Origin: Gammaproteobacteria bacterium
GTDB lineage: Bacteria; Pseudomonadota; Gammaproteobacteria; Pseudomonadales; Pseudohongiellaceae
NCBI GenBank assembly: GCA_030832825.1
Contig: JAURIJ010000001.1
Location: 1-64,000, forward strand
Reading direction: 5' to 3'
Length of the DNA: 64,000 nucleotides
Positions 54,082 to 64,000 of the stretch are shown here, piece by piece; position 1 is the stretch's first letter, and each line of letters opens with the position of its first letter. The translations under genes and the position numbers were made by a program. The notes below the pieces were generated by a model that was given only the letters and a program-made list of their open reading frames with translations, was not told where the DNA came from and ran no database searches.

Positions 54082-54885
54082 CTATTCGGCGACAGGCTTG
54101 CGATACTGGCCGTAGAGCAGTTCCTCGACATACTCCACACACTTGAATTCGATCAGCTGCATGCCCGGGTCGAGCCGGCGGTAAAGCGGCATGCTGATCG
54201 TCCAGGGCTCCGTGTAGACCTCAGGGTCAGTGATCGTCGATTCGTACTGGATGTGATTGGCCCCCATCAGGGTATATCGCTCCTCCACCACCAGCTGCGA
54301 GCTGTGCCAGTTGCCGGCACTGTCGAACCAGGTATCAGGCATCTGCGCGGTGACCGTGATGACGAGCGTGTCGCCCTCCCAGTGGCCGATGTTGTGCCCC
54401 ATCCAGCTGTCCACCTGCGAGGCGAAGTCGGGCTGGTCCATGTAGACCAGGCGGTCGGCGCCGGCGAATTCGTAGGTGATGAGCGTGGTGTCGGGGGCCT
54501 GGAATATCTGGAAGGGAAACGGCAGGTAGGTCGCGCGGGGTACCCCGGGCAGGTAGCACTTGACGATCGGGTCCCGCGCCAGCCAGTCGGCCTGGTTCTC
54601 GAGCTTCGTCTGCAAGGCCTCGGGCCGATAGGGAATCATGCCGCCCTGGACCACGCCCATGCCGCCGGGGATCGCCGCCAGTGCACCCATCTCCACGACC
54701 GGGCCGGGCCGCGAAGCGTGAGTCTGCAAGTCCCAGTGTGCGGTGCCCAGGGCCTGCCAGATGCCATTGAAGTCGGGCCGGCCGTCGGGAGTGCGGGGAA
54801 TGTCAGCGCTCTGTGCCAGCGCTGATGTGCCGCACAGGGCGCAGAGGGCTGTCACGAGCAGAGGCTTGAGCAGGAAATTGTGCAT
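54082..54885 (-). CDS. Secreted protein of unknown function, PDGRPDFNGIWQ family (copy 1)
   Basis: 267 aa with a signal peptide ending ALAQ. Conserved marks are RTPDGRPDFNGIWQ near the mature N-terminus, then HWEGDTLVITV and RYTLMGANHIQYESTITDPE. The same pattern occurs in the next gene, so the two are paralogues. The family is common as an uncharacterised group in acidobacteria and some gammaproteobacteria; no catalytic motif was recognised. ATG 54885 follows GAAGGTG. It lies 25 nt after its paralogue. Confidence 0.75.
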   Translation of the reverse strand: MHNFLLKPLLVTALCALCGTSALAQSADIPRTPDGRPDFNGIWQALGTAHWDLQTHASRPGPVVEMGALAAIPGGMGVVQGGMIPYRPEALQTKLENQADWLARDPIVKCYLPGVPRATYLPFPFQIFQAPDTTLITYEFAGADRLVYMDQPDFASQVDSWMGHNIGHWEGDTLVITVTAQMPDTWFDSAGNWHSSQLVVEERYTLMGANHIQYESTITDPEVYTEPWTISMPLYRRLDPGMQLIEFKCVEYVEELLYGQYRKPVAE

Positions 54886-54910
54886 GATCACACCTTCAGG
54901 GAATGCGGGC

Positions 54911-55921
54911 TCAGTTGTCGTTCGAGTCCACCCAGCTGCCCTCTTCCACCCGGGCGCCGCGCAGGATGTTCAGCATGCCGTAATTGCCTTCGTGGCAGGC
55001 GTATTCGTACAGCTCGTCCTGCGTCTTGTGCATGGGCACCAGCACGGTGACCGGGGCGACGAAGGCCTGCGGGTCGTTGACGGTGAACACGTAGTGCACT
55101 TCGTCATCCGCCACGCGCGTGAAACGCTCGATCAGGTGCATGTTCTTCGAGATGCCGGTGCCGCGAAAGCTCTGGGTCTTGTCGGTGAAATTGCGGGTTT
55201 CCACCACCAGGGTGTCCCCGTCCCAGTAGCCACGGGAGTCACCCGTCCACTGGGCGACGTCTCCGGGCAGATGCGGCCTCCCATCCAGCGGCACGATGCG
55301 GGCCTCGTGAATCATTTCGTTGAAGATCACGAAGTGATCGGCGTTCTGGAACAGCTGCACGTTGTTGTTGTACATGCTGGGCATGAAGGGCGGCACGGAA
55401 TTGAAGCCCAGCAGGCAGCGCTCCGACAGACCACGGTCTTCCGGGCCATCCTTGCCGATACCGCCAACAGTGAAGCGCACGGGACGTTCCCCCTCGATGT
55501 CGGGCCCGAGTCCACCGAAGGCGACCGGCGCGCCCTGCACCCGGGCAGGCATGCGACCGTTGGGCGGGTCGATGATGAGCGAGGTGCGGCGATTCTCCTC
55601 GAGCGGCAGGCCCTCGATCCAGAACTGGTTGTAACCGCCCACGCCTCCCTGGGAGGAATTGCCGTCGGAGCGCGCGATGTCATCGAGCGCTTCGGCACGA
55701 ATGCGTGCCACGTCGTCATCACTGAGAAATTCCTGGTCGGCATACTGCGCCGGCCGCTCCAGCGGCGTGTTGGAACTGAAATTCCACACCCCGCGCAGGT
55801 CCGGCTGCCCCCATTCATTGCGCGGGGCGATGTAGACACCCTCGGCGGTCTGCGCGAACGCGCTCACGGGCGCCGCGAGCGTGGTGAACCAGCAGACGTG
55901 AAACCATGCAAGACGCCGCAT
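54911..55921 (-). CDS. Secreted protein of unknown function, same family (copy 2)
   Basis: 336 aa with a signal peptide (VCWFTTLAAPVSAFAQ). It shares with copy 1 the N-terminal block (NEWGQPDLRGVWNFSS), YWDGDTLVVETRNF and ERFTRVADDEVHYVFTVNDP, but has about 70 extra residues in the middle (VGGYNQFWIEGLPLEENRRT). First gene of a three-gene unit with copy 1 and the M20 peptidase. AAGGGGGGAAGG stands before the ATG. Role perhaps substrate binding or hydrolysis in the periplasm, inferred from context only. Confidence 0.75.
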   Translation of the reverse strand: MRRLAWFHVCWFTTLAAPVSAFAQTAEGVYIAPRNEWGQPDLRGVWNFSSNTPLERPAQYADQEFLSDDDVARIRAEALDDIARSDGNSSQGGVGGYNQFWIEGLPLEENRRTSLIIDPPNGRMPARVQGAPVAFGGLGPDIEGERPVRFTVGGIGKDGPEDRGLSERCLLGFNSVPPFMPSMYNNNVQLFQNADHFVIFNEMIHEARIVPLDGRPHLPGDVAQWTGDSRGYWDGDTLVVETRNFTDKTQSFRGTGISKNMHLIERFTRVADDEVHYVFTVNDPQAFVAPVTVLVPMHKTQDELYEYACHEGNYGMLNILRGARVEEGSWVDSNDN

Positions 55922-56012
55922 TGCCTTCCCCCCTTGCCGTCAAGGAATGATGTGTCTGGGTGGTATGGTAATGCAGCCCCGGTGATTGCACAATCGGGCG
56001 GCCGGCGAACGC

Positions 56013-56462
56013 TCAACGCTCCGAGACGAGCAACCCGAACTGATCGATCTCGATCAGCACAATGCGCATGGCCGTGATGTCGAAGGCCGCTGACTGGGGG
56101 TTCTGATGCTCGCTGAACACGAGCACCCGCACGGCCTCGCGGTGACGTGTCGGCAGCGTGGGCGTGGCGGAGTCGAAGCCCTGGGGAATGACGGTGTTGA
56201 CGATGTCGAAGTGCTCGCCCTGGGTCTCGCGCAGCTGACGCTTGCGGGAATACCAGCTGAAGGCCGTCATGGGCTCGGCGCCGGCAATGCTGTCGTCATA
56301 GAAGAAGACGATGTCCACCCCGCTGATGAGAATGGAGTTGAGGTCCATGCGACTGGTGATGCGCACGCTCTCGAGCGCACTCTGGGCCTGCAGGGCGAGC
56401 GGCCAGCACAGCAGCATTGCCAGCAGGGCGAGCGCGGACACAGGGAGACGACGGACGGGCAT
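56013..56462 (-). CDS. Small secreted protein of unknown function
   Basis: 149 aa with a signal peptide (ALALLAMLLCWPLALQAQ). The remainder is beta-rich (SRMDLNSILISGVDIVFFYD, MRIVLIEIDQFGLLVSE) with no recognised family. ATG 56462 has GGAGGAAGCC before it, a strong site that fixes the start over the longer open frame. Lies between the tRNA-Thr gene and copy 2 on the same strand. Confidence 0.65.
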   Translation of the reverse strand: MPVRRLPVSALALLAMLLCWPLALQAQSALESVRITSRMDLNSILISGVDIVFFYDDSIAGAEPMTAFSWYSRKRQLRETQGEHFDIVNTVIPQGFDSATPTLPTRHREAVRVLVFSEHQNPQSAAFDITAMRIVLIEIDQFGLLVSER

Positions 56463-56530
56463 GGCTTCCTCCGGAATTCTGGCCGGATTGTAACGCCGTG
56501 CGGAGGATGCGCAACCCGAATCTGCGGGCG

Positions 56531-56553
56531 AAAAAAAAGGCATCGTGGATGCC
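56531..56553 (-). terminator. Terminator of the tRNA-Thr transcript
   Basis: On the minus strand GGCATC-cac-GATGCC is followed by eight T residues, 10 nt after the tRNA 3' end. A classic intrinsic terminator. Confidence 0.85.
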
Positions 56554-56562
56554 TCGGAGTAG

Positions 56563-56640
<78 letters not shown>

Positions 56641-56676
56641 ATGTCGAACAAGACGTCTGGGACGTACAGGGCGCGC

Positions 56677-56705
56677 ATACTACCAATCCTTCCGCAGTCG
56701 AGCAA
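56677..56705 (-). promoter_or_regulatory. Sigma-70 promoter of tRNA-Thr
   Basis: TTGCTC (-35, 56705-56700) is separated by 17 nt from TAGTAT (-10, 56682-56677), followed by GCGCGCCC. The GC-rich discriminator is typical of stringently controlled tRNA promoters. It lies 36 nt before the mature tRNA. Confidence 0.65.
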
Positions 56706-56824
56706 CGCTTTTTTCTGCGGCTCGGCAACGTGCTTTTGACCCCCGGCTTGATTGAACGACCCTGGATAATGCGCTAGCTTAGCCTCGACCCCGCTCCTCC
56801 ATCAGCACCGAGGCAGACAGCGCA

Positions 56825-58457
<1,633 letters not shown>

Positions 58458-58471
<14 letters not shown>

Positions 58472-59873
58472 ACCCAGGATGATCATCGGCAGCGAGGAAT
58501 GGTGCGCGCTGCCTGCCCTGGGCATCCCGGCCATCAAGGTGCGGGTGGACTCCGGTGCACGCACCTCCGCCCTGCATGCCTTCAACATCAAGTCCTTCAA
58601 GCGTGACGACAGCCTCTGGGTGGGCTTCGAGGTGCATCCCCTGCAACACAATCGACGCACCATCGTGCGTTGCGAGGCACCCGTCGTCGACAGGCGTCTG
58701 GTGAAGAGTTCCAGCGGCGTGACCGAGAAGCGCTACGTCATCCGCACATCGCTGCAGCACGATGGTCAGTGCTGGGATGTCGAACTGACCCTGACCAACC
58801 GCGACTCCATGGGCTATCGCATGCTGCTGGGTCGCGAGGCCATGGTGGGGCGCGTGCTGGTGGACCCGGCCGCGGCGTTTCTCGGCGGCGAGATCCCGCA
58901 TGAGCAGCTGCAGACCCACTACGCCGAACACATCCGCGAGCGCTCCGGGCTGCACATCGGCCTGCTCGCCAGCAACCCGGACCTGCCGAGCAATCGCCGG
59001 CTCATGGAGGCCGGCGAGGAGCGTGGCCATCATCTGTACTTCTACGACATCAAGCAGTGCTACATGAAGCTGGATGCCGAGACGCCGGAAGTGCACTACC
59101 GCGGCGGGCAGATCCTCAACACACTGGACGCCGTGATTCCGCGCATTCGACCCGACCTCACCTTCTACGGCTGCGCCCTGGTGCGACAGTTCGAGAGCAT
59201 CGGCGTCTTTTCCCTGAATTCCGCCGAGTCCATCGGCAGCTCGCGCGACAAGCTCTATGCGCTGCAGGTGCTGCTGCGCCATGGCCTGAGCATTCCCGTG
59301 TCAGGCTTCGCCGACAGCCCCATCGAAACCGGCGAGCTGATCGACATGGTCAACGGTGCGCCCCTGGTGGTGAAACTGCTGGAAGGCCCGCAAGGGCGCG
59401 GTGTCGTGCTGGCGGAAACCCGCAAGGCCGGCGAGAGCCTGATCAATGCCTTCAAGTCGCTGCAGGCGAACCTGCTGGTGCAGGAATACATCCAGGAGGC
59501 CGAAGGGCGCCACATGCGATTGATGGTGGTCGATGGCAAGGTGGTGGCCGCGATGCAGCGCCAGAGCATCCCGGGGGATTTCCGTGCCAGCGCCCAGCGC
59601 AGTGTCAGCTCATCCACCGTGAAGCTCACGGCGGCCGAGAAGCGTCTCGCCGTCAAGGCGGCGCGGGTGCTGGGCCTGAAGGTGGCAGGGGTGGACGTCA
59701 TCCGTTCACGGCGCGGGCCCCTGCTGCTGGAGGTCAATTCCTCACCCGGCCTTGAGGACATCGAGGAAGTCACTGGCAAGGATGTGGCCGGAGCCATGAT
59801 CAGCGCGATCGAACGTCAGCTGGGGTGGAAACGTCCGCTGGCCTCTTCGCTGGAAGCGGGGGCGGACTCATGA
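58458..59873 (+). CDS. rimK: RimB-like zinc protease domain fused to RimK-type ATP-grasp ligase
   Basis: 471 aa. Residues 1-150 form a retropepsin-like 'ATP-dependent zinc protease' domain (PF05618), with VDSGARTSALHA as the Asp-Ser-Gly-Ala active loop (30-41) and MLLGREAM as its partner. Residues 165-471 are a complete RimK-type ATP-grasp ligase (LHIGLLASNP; ATP site VVKLLEGPQGRGV; metal site LLLEVNSSPGLEDI). RimK adds glutamates to ribosomal protein S6 or makes poly-glutamate; RimB removes or modulates them. Fusion of both in one chain suggests a self-contained switch. The GNAT gene overlaps its stop. Confidence 0.9.
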
Positions 59874-60310
59874 CGAAGGCGCGCCTGCGCAAGGCGGCGC
59901 GTTCGGACATGGACTGGCTCTATGCCACGTTCAAGCAGACGATGCAGGCCTACATCGAAAACACCTGGGGCTGGAACGAGCTGTTCCAGCAGCACGGCTT
60001 TCTCGACAATCTGCCGCCTGGCAGCTTCGTGATCCTGCACGACGCCGGCGAGGACGTCGGCGCCTGCAGCATCCTGGAAAAGCCGGATCATCTGTGGCTG
60101 GAAATGGTGCTGGTGGTCCCTCAGCGCCAACGACAGGGTCTGGGGGCCGAGCTGGTGCGTCACGCCCAGGCTCTGGCGGCAGCCCAAGGCAAGCCGCTGC
60201 GCCTGAGCGTGCTGAAGATCAACCCGGCGCAGCACTTCTATCTGAACCAGGGCTTCGTCTGCTACGCCGAAGACGCCTGGAGCCAGAAGCTGGAGTGGCT
60301 GCCGGCCTAG
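59870..60310 (+). CDS. GNAT family N-acetyltransferase
   Basis: 146 aa. The acetyl-CoA loop reads [20 protein letters not shown], and [12 protein letters not shown] is the usual C-terminal beta-bulge region. Substrate unknown; position suggests a link to ribosomal or protein modification, since it overlaps the RimB-RimK fusion by ATGA. Its own stop overlaps the manB stop on the other strand by 4 nt. Confidence 0.88.
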   Translation: MTKARLRKAARSDMDWLYATFKQTMQAYIENTWGWNELFQQHGFLDNLPPGSFVILHDAGEDVGACSILEKPDHLWLEMVLVVPQRQRQGLGAELVRHAQALAAAQGKPLRLSVLKINPAQHFYLNQGFVCYAEDAWSQKLEWLPA

Positions 60311-61656
60311 TCCATCAGTCCCAGCAGTTCAGCCGTCTTGGCCTGCATGAGGGCCGCATCCCCCCGCGACTCCACGTTCAAACGCACCACCGGCTCGGTG
60401 TTGGACATGCGCAAATTGAAGCGCCAGTCGCCGAAAGTCATGCTGAGGCCATCCGTGAAATCCATCGCCGAGGCACTGCCTTCGTAATGAGCCTGCACCT
60501 TGCGCAGCAGCGCTGCCGGGTCGGAGATCGTGCGATTGATCTCGCCGCTGGCCGGGAAGGCCGCCATGCGCTCCTCCACCAGCTGCGAGAGTGACTTGCC
60601 GGACTGGCAGATCAGCTCCGCCACCAGCAGCCACGGAATCATTCCGCTGTCGCAATAGGCAAAGTCGCGGAAGTAGTGGTGTGCACTCATTTCGCCGCCA
60701 TAGACGGCGTCCTCCAGGCGCATGCGCTCCTTGATGAAGGCATGACCTGTCTTGCACTGAATGGCCTCGCCACCGAACTGCTGCGCAATCTCGATGGTGT
60801 TCCAGGTCAGGCGCGGATCGTGAATGACCTTGGCACCGGGCGTCTTGCGCAGGAAGCTCTCGGCCAGCAGACCGACGATGTAATAACCCTCCACGAAACC
60901 GGCATGCTCGTCGAAGAAGAAGCAGCGATCGAAATCCCCATCCCAGGCGATGCCAAGATCGGCCTTGCTCGACAGGATCGCGTCGATGCTCGGCTGACGA
61001 TTCTCGATCAGCAGCGGATTCGGCACGCCATTGGGGAAATGTCCATCCGCCTGGTGATGCACCTTGATGAAGGTGAACGGCAGGTTCGGCTCAAGCAGAT
61101 CGACAACGGCCCCGGCGCCCCCATTGCCAGCATTCACCACGAGTTTCAGTGGCTTGAGTGCCGCCACGTTGATGTAGCTGAGCAGATGGCCCACATAGGC
61201 GGGCTTGGTGTTCTGCCGCGTCAGGGAGCCGCGCACCACCGGCGGCGGGAAGTCTCCCGCCTCGGCCAGGGCCTTGATCTCGTTCAGCCCGGTGTCGCCG
61301 CTGATGGGCCGCGAGCCTTCGCGCACCAGCTTCATGCCGTTGTAATCCTTGGGATTGTGACTGGCGGTGACAACGATGCCACCGCTGGTCTGCAGATGTG
61401 AGGTAGCGAAGTAGATCTCTTCCGTGCCGCACTGACCGATGTTGATGACGTCCACGCCGCAGTCGAGCAGTCCCTCGGTCAGGGCATTGCAGAGGGACGC
61501 GCTGGTCAGACGGATGTCATAGCCAACCACCACGTTCTTCGGTTTGAGCCACAGGGCATAGGCACGCCCGATGCGATAGGCGATGTCCTCGTTGAGCTGG
61601 TCCGGAATGCGACCGCGGATGTCGTAAGGCTTGAAGCAGTGAATGGCTGTCTTCAT
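60307..61656 (-). CDS. manB: Phosphomannomutase (ManB/CpsG type)
   Basis: 449 aa. The phosphoserine loop is [14 protein letters not shown] (Ser99), the metal loop [14 protein letters not shown] and the sugar-specificity loop [11 protein letters not shown]. The start [20 protein letters not shown] is typical of bacterial ManB/CpsG. It turns mannose-6-P into mannose-1-P, which ManC converts to GDP-mannose for capsule, O-antigen or other glycans. Last gene of manC-galU-manB. Confidence 0.94.
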   Translation of the reverse strand: MKTAIHCFKPYDIRGRIPDQLNEDIAYRIGRAYALWLKPKNVVVGYDIRLTSASLCNALTEGLLDCGVDVINIGQCGTEEIYFATSHLQTSGGIVVTASHNPKDYNGMKLVREGSRPISGDTGLNEIKALAEAGDFPPPVVRGSLTRQNTKPAYVGHLLSYINVAALKPLKLVVNAGNGGAGAVVDLLEPNLPFTFIKVHHQADGHFPNGVPNPLLIENRQPSIDAILSSKADLGIAWDGDFDRCFFFDEHAGFVEGYYIVGLLAESFLRKTPGAKVIHDPRLTWNTIEIAQQFGGEAIQCKTGHAFIKERMRLEDAVYGGEMSAHHYFRDFAYCDSGMIPWLLVAELICQSGKSLSQLVEERMAAFPASGEINRTISDPAALLRKVQAHYEGSASAMDFTDGLSMTFGDWRFNLRMSNTEPVVRLNVESRGDAALMQAKTAELLGLMD

Positions 61657-61677
61657 GAGGCTTCCCGTGGCTGATGC

Positions 61678-62517
61678 TCAGGCTTTGTGCTTGCGGTAAA
61701 GGTGCGTGTAGTTGTAGTTCGAGGCTTCCATGAAGCCTTCGATGCTGCCGCAATCGAAGCGGCGTCCCTTGAACCGGTATGCAAGAACGCGACCCATTTT
61801 TGCCTGGGTCATCAGCGCATCGGTGATCTGGATCTCGCCGTTGCGCCCGGGCGGGGTGTTGCGCAGGATGTCGAAGATGTCCGGCGTCAGGATGTAGCGG
61901 CCGATGATGGCCAGATTGCTTGGCGCGACTTCCGGGGCAGGCTTCTCCACCATCTCGCGCACCCGGTACAGCCCTTCGGCCTCGAGATCGCCGGCGATCA
62001 CGCCGTACTTGTAGGTCTCCTCGCGGGGGATTTCCTCGATGGCGACGATGCTGCAGCGGTACTGTTCGTAGAGCTTGACCATCTGCGCCAGCACGCCTGA
62101 GTCATCGGTCACGCAGTAGTCATCGGCCAGGATCACGGCGAAGGGCTCTTCGCCGATCAGGGACTCACCGGTGAGAATCGCGTGACCAAGGCCCTTCATC
62201 TCAATCTGCCGCGTGTAAGAGAAGGTGCAGGAGTTGATGATGTGGCGGATGTCCTTGAGCGCCCACTCCTTGTCGGTGCCGGCGATCTGGTGCTCCAGCT
62301 CGTAGCTGATGTCGAAGTGATCTTCCAGCGCGCGCTTGCCGCGCCCGGTCACGATCGCCATGCCACTCAGACCGGCGGCCATCGCTTCCTCGACGCCGTA
62401 TTGAATGAGGGGTTTGTTCACCAGCGGCAGCATCTCCTTGGGCATCGACTTGGTGACCGGCAGGAAACGGGTGCCGTAGCCGGCGGCGGGGAACAGGCAC
62501 TTTCTGATCTTGTCCAT
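61678..62517 (-). CDS. galU: UTP-glucose-1-phosphate uridylyltransferase
   Basis: 279 aa. N-terminal nucleotidyltransferase signature FPAAGYGTRFLPVTKSMPKE, then MLPLVNKPLIQYGVEEA. Length and the segments EQYRCSIVAIEEIPREETYK and GEIQITDAL match GalU. It makes UDP-glucose for envelope glycans. Gaps of 59 nt to manC and 21 nt to manB on the same strand support a shared transcript. Confidence 0.96.
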   Translation of the reverse strand: MDKIRKCLFPAAGYGTRFLPVTKSMPKEMLPLVNKPLIQYGVEEAMAAGLSGMAIVTGRGKRALEDHFDISYELEHQIAGTDKEWALKDIRHIINSCTFSYTRQIEMKGLGHAILTGESLIGEEPFAVILADDYCVTDDSGVLAQMVKLYEQYRCSIVAIEEIPREETYKYGVIAGDLEAEGLYRVREMVEKPAPEVAPSNLAIIGRYILTPDIFDILRNTPPGRNGEIQITDALMTQAKMGRVLAYRFKGRRFDCGSIEGFMEASNYNYTHLYRKHKA

Positions 62518-62576
62518 GATGTCTGACGATTACCTCTGTTCGTTCGTGGGTTGCGGCAGGGCGCCAGGGCGCCTGC

Positions 62577-64000
62577 TCAGGATTGTTCGACCTTGCGGCC
62601 GTAGATGTCTTCGAAGCGCACGATGTCGTCCTCGCCCAGGTAGCCCCCCGTCTGCACCTCGATCAGCTCGACGGGCTGCGTCGTGAGGTTCTGCAGCCGG
62701 TGGCGGCTGCCCAAGGGGATGAAGGTGGATTCATTGGCGTTGAGGGTGAACACGCGCTCGTCGCAGGTGACGGTTGCACTGCCCTTGATCACGATCCAGT
62801 GTTCCGCCCTGTGATGGTGCATCTGCAGAGACAGTGAGCCGCCGGGCTTGACCACGATGTGCTTGACCTGGAAGCCCTGGCCGATCGCCAGGGACTCGTA
62901 GCTGCCCCAGGGCCGATGCACCAACACGTGATTGACGCTCTCGGAACGCCCCGCCTTCTCCAGCTGCTGCACGATGTACTTGACGTCCTGCACGCGGTCG
63001 CGCGCCGCCACCAGCACCGCGTCGGCGGTCTCGACGATCACGGCATTGTCGAGACCCACGGCAGCGACCAGCCGCGAGTGCGAGTGCAGATAACTGTCGC
63101 GGACATCGGCGCAGAGCACATCGCCCGTCAGCACATTCCCTGCAGAGTCCTTTTCCGAGGTTTCCCACAGCGCGTTCCACGCCCCCAGATCGTTCCAGCG
63201 CGCATCCAGCGGCACCACCACGGCGTCACGCGTCTTCTCCATGACCGCATAGTCGATGGACTCGCTGCGGCAGGCACTGAACAGGGTCTTGGGAATGCGC
63301 TTGAAATCCACGTCCTTCTCGATGCCGGCCACGGCGGCGCGACAGCTCGCCAGGATGTCAGGGGCATGCTGCCCCAGCTCTTCCAGGTAGCGACTGGCCT
63401 TGAACATGAACATGCCGCTGTTCCAGTAATAGTCTGCGCTCGCCAGATAGGCCTGCGCGGTAGCCAGATCGGGCTTCTCCACGAACTGCGCCACCGCGAA
63501 GCCGGCCGCGTCGTCCGCCCCCACCCCGGGCCCGCGACGGATGTAGCCGTAGCCCGTTTCCGGCGCGCTGGGCACGATGCCGAAGGTCACGAGATGACCA
63601 CGGGCGGCCAGCTCCGCGCCGCGCTCCACGGCCCGGCACAGGGCGGCGCCGTCACGGATGGCATGGTCGGCCGGCAGCACCAGCAGGATATCCTCGGCGT
63701 GTGACAGCAGCGCGGCGAGTGTCACCGCCGGCGCCGTGTTGCGCCCGACCGGCTCGAGCAGGATCCGCCCGTCCTCGATGCCGATGTCACGCAATTGCTG
63801 GGCTGTCAGGAAACGGTGATCCTCGTTGCAGATCACCATCGGCGCGCCGCGCCCTGGCAGAGCGTCCAGGCGGACCAGCGTGGACTGAAAGAGCGTGACT
63901 TGCTCCGCGTCGGCGCTGCGGCCGGTGCTCAGGGAAGCGAACTGCTTGGGGTAAAGTTGCCGGGAGACTGGCCACAGGCGCGAGCCGACGCCGCCGGCCA
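62577..64000 (-). CDS. manC: Mannose-1-phosphate guanylyltransferase / mannose-6-phosphate isomerase (5' end outside window)
   Basis: 474 codons are visible and only about ten N-terminal residues are missing, because GGVGSRLWPVSR, which normally starts near residue 9-10, is right at the edge. The pyrophosphorylase domain is followed by RWNDLGAW, then VHRPWGSYESL and a cupin domain with the isomerase-type MHHHRAEHWIV. The two-domain ManC/AlgA/CpsB arrangement supplies mannose-6-P and GDP-mannose. It heads the manC-galU-manB unit. Confidence 0.94.
   Translation of the reverse strand, partial: AGGVGSRLWPVSRQLYPKQFASLSTGRSADAEQVTLFQSTLVRLDALPGRGAPMVICNEDHRFLTAQQLRDIGIEDGRILLEPVGRNTAPAVTLAALLSHAEDILLVLPADHAIRDGAALCRAVERGAELAARGHLVTFGIVPSAPETGYGYIRRGPGVGADDAAGFAVAQFVEKPDLATAQAYLASADYYWNSGMFMFKASRYLEELGQHAPDILASCRAAVAGIEKDVDFKRIPKTLFSACRSESIDYAVMEKTRDAVVVPLDARWNDLGAWNALWETSEKDSAGNVLTGDVLCADVRDSYLHSHSRLVAAVGLDNAVIVETADAVLVAARDRVQDVKYIVQQLEKAGRSESVNHVLVHRPWGSYESLAIGQGFQVKHIVVKPGGSLSLQMHHHRAEHWIVIKGSATVTCDERVFTLNANESTFIPLGSRHRLQNLTTQPVELIEVQTGGYLGEDDIVRFEDIYGRKVEQS

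Overview
The window is GC-rich, densely packed chromosomal DNA from a Gram-negative bacterium, most likely a gammaproteobacterium. This rests on the gene content: yejABE, an opp operon, cbpA-cbpM, slyD, mpl, ubiX, the divergent tesA / ybbA-ybbP block, pdxH, pdxJ, bcp and galU. Two TonB-dependent receptors, Tat and lipoprotein signals, a PPi-type phosphofructokinase and REP-like palindromes fit a free-living heterotroph. Genus cannot be fixed from the sequence alone. There is no prophage, CRISPR array, rRNA operon or obvious biosynthetic cluster.

Layout. 0-10.7 kb: two peptide ABC importers on the minus strand, a yejB-yejE-yejA set cut by the window edge and a complete oppABCDF set whose OppC carries an unusual periplasmic insertion. 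10.9-12.4 kb: a plus-strand operon of ECF sigma factor, probable anti-sigma protein and CnrX-like metal sensor. 12.5-18.1 kb: lipoprotein, DUF1653, trhO, recQ, DUF3014, and a GDT1-family transporter gene with no ordinary start codon. 18.2-26.2 kb: TPR-like secreted protein, cbpA-cbpM-CYTH, LpxH-like phosphoesterase, NHL propeller, YiiX-like protein, aldehyde dehydrogenase, slyD. 26.4-28.5 kb: first TonB receptor. 28.6-30.2 kb: decayed DNA holding a truncated GGDEF domain, a broken IS5-type transposase and the stub of a dienelactone hydrolase. 30.2-46.2 kb: housekeeping genes, including peroxiredoxins, a trypsin-like protease, mpl, ubiX, PPi-PFK, pdxH, the tesA/ybbAP block, pdxJ, bcp and cobB. 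46.3-56.5 kb: second TonB receptor with a translationally coupled Tat-exported protein, thioesterase, lipoprotein amidase, secreted M20 peptidase and two paralogous secreted proteins of unknown function. 56.6-64 kb: tRNA-Thr, pgi, a RimB-RimK fusion with a GNAT, then manC-galU-manB for GDP-mannose and UDP-glucose.

How the genes fit together. There is a strong peptide/amide acquisition theme: two importers, an exported amidase and M20 peptidase, a secreted S1 protease and two outer-membrane receptors. Central sugar metabolism (PPi-PFK, Pgi, GalU, ManB, ManC) feeds envelope polysaccharide. Genes are packed so closely that several convergent pairs overlap at their 3' ends. The main noncoding structures are nested GC-rich palindromes near 8.5-8.9 kb and 14.3-14.6 kb, and REP-like half-elements at 46.3 and 50.5 kb that supply the stop codons of the adjoining genes.
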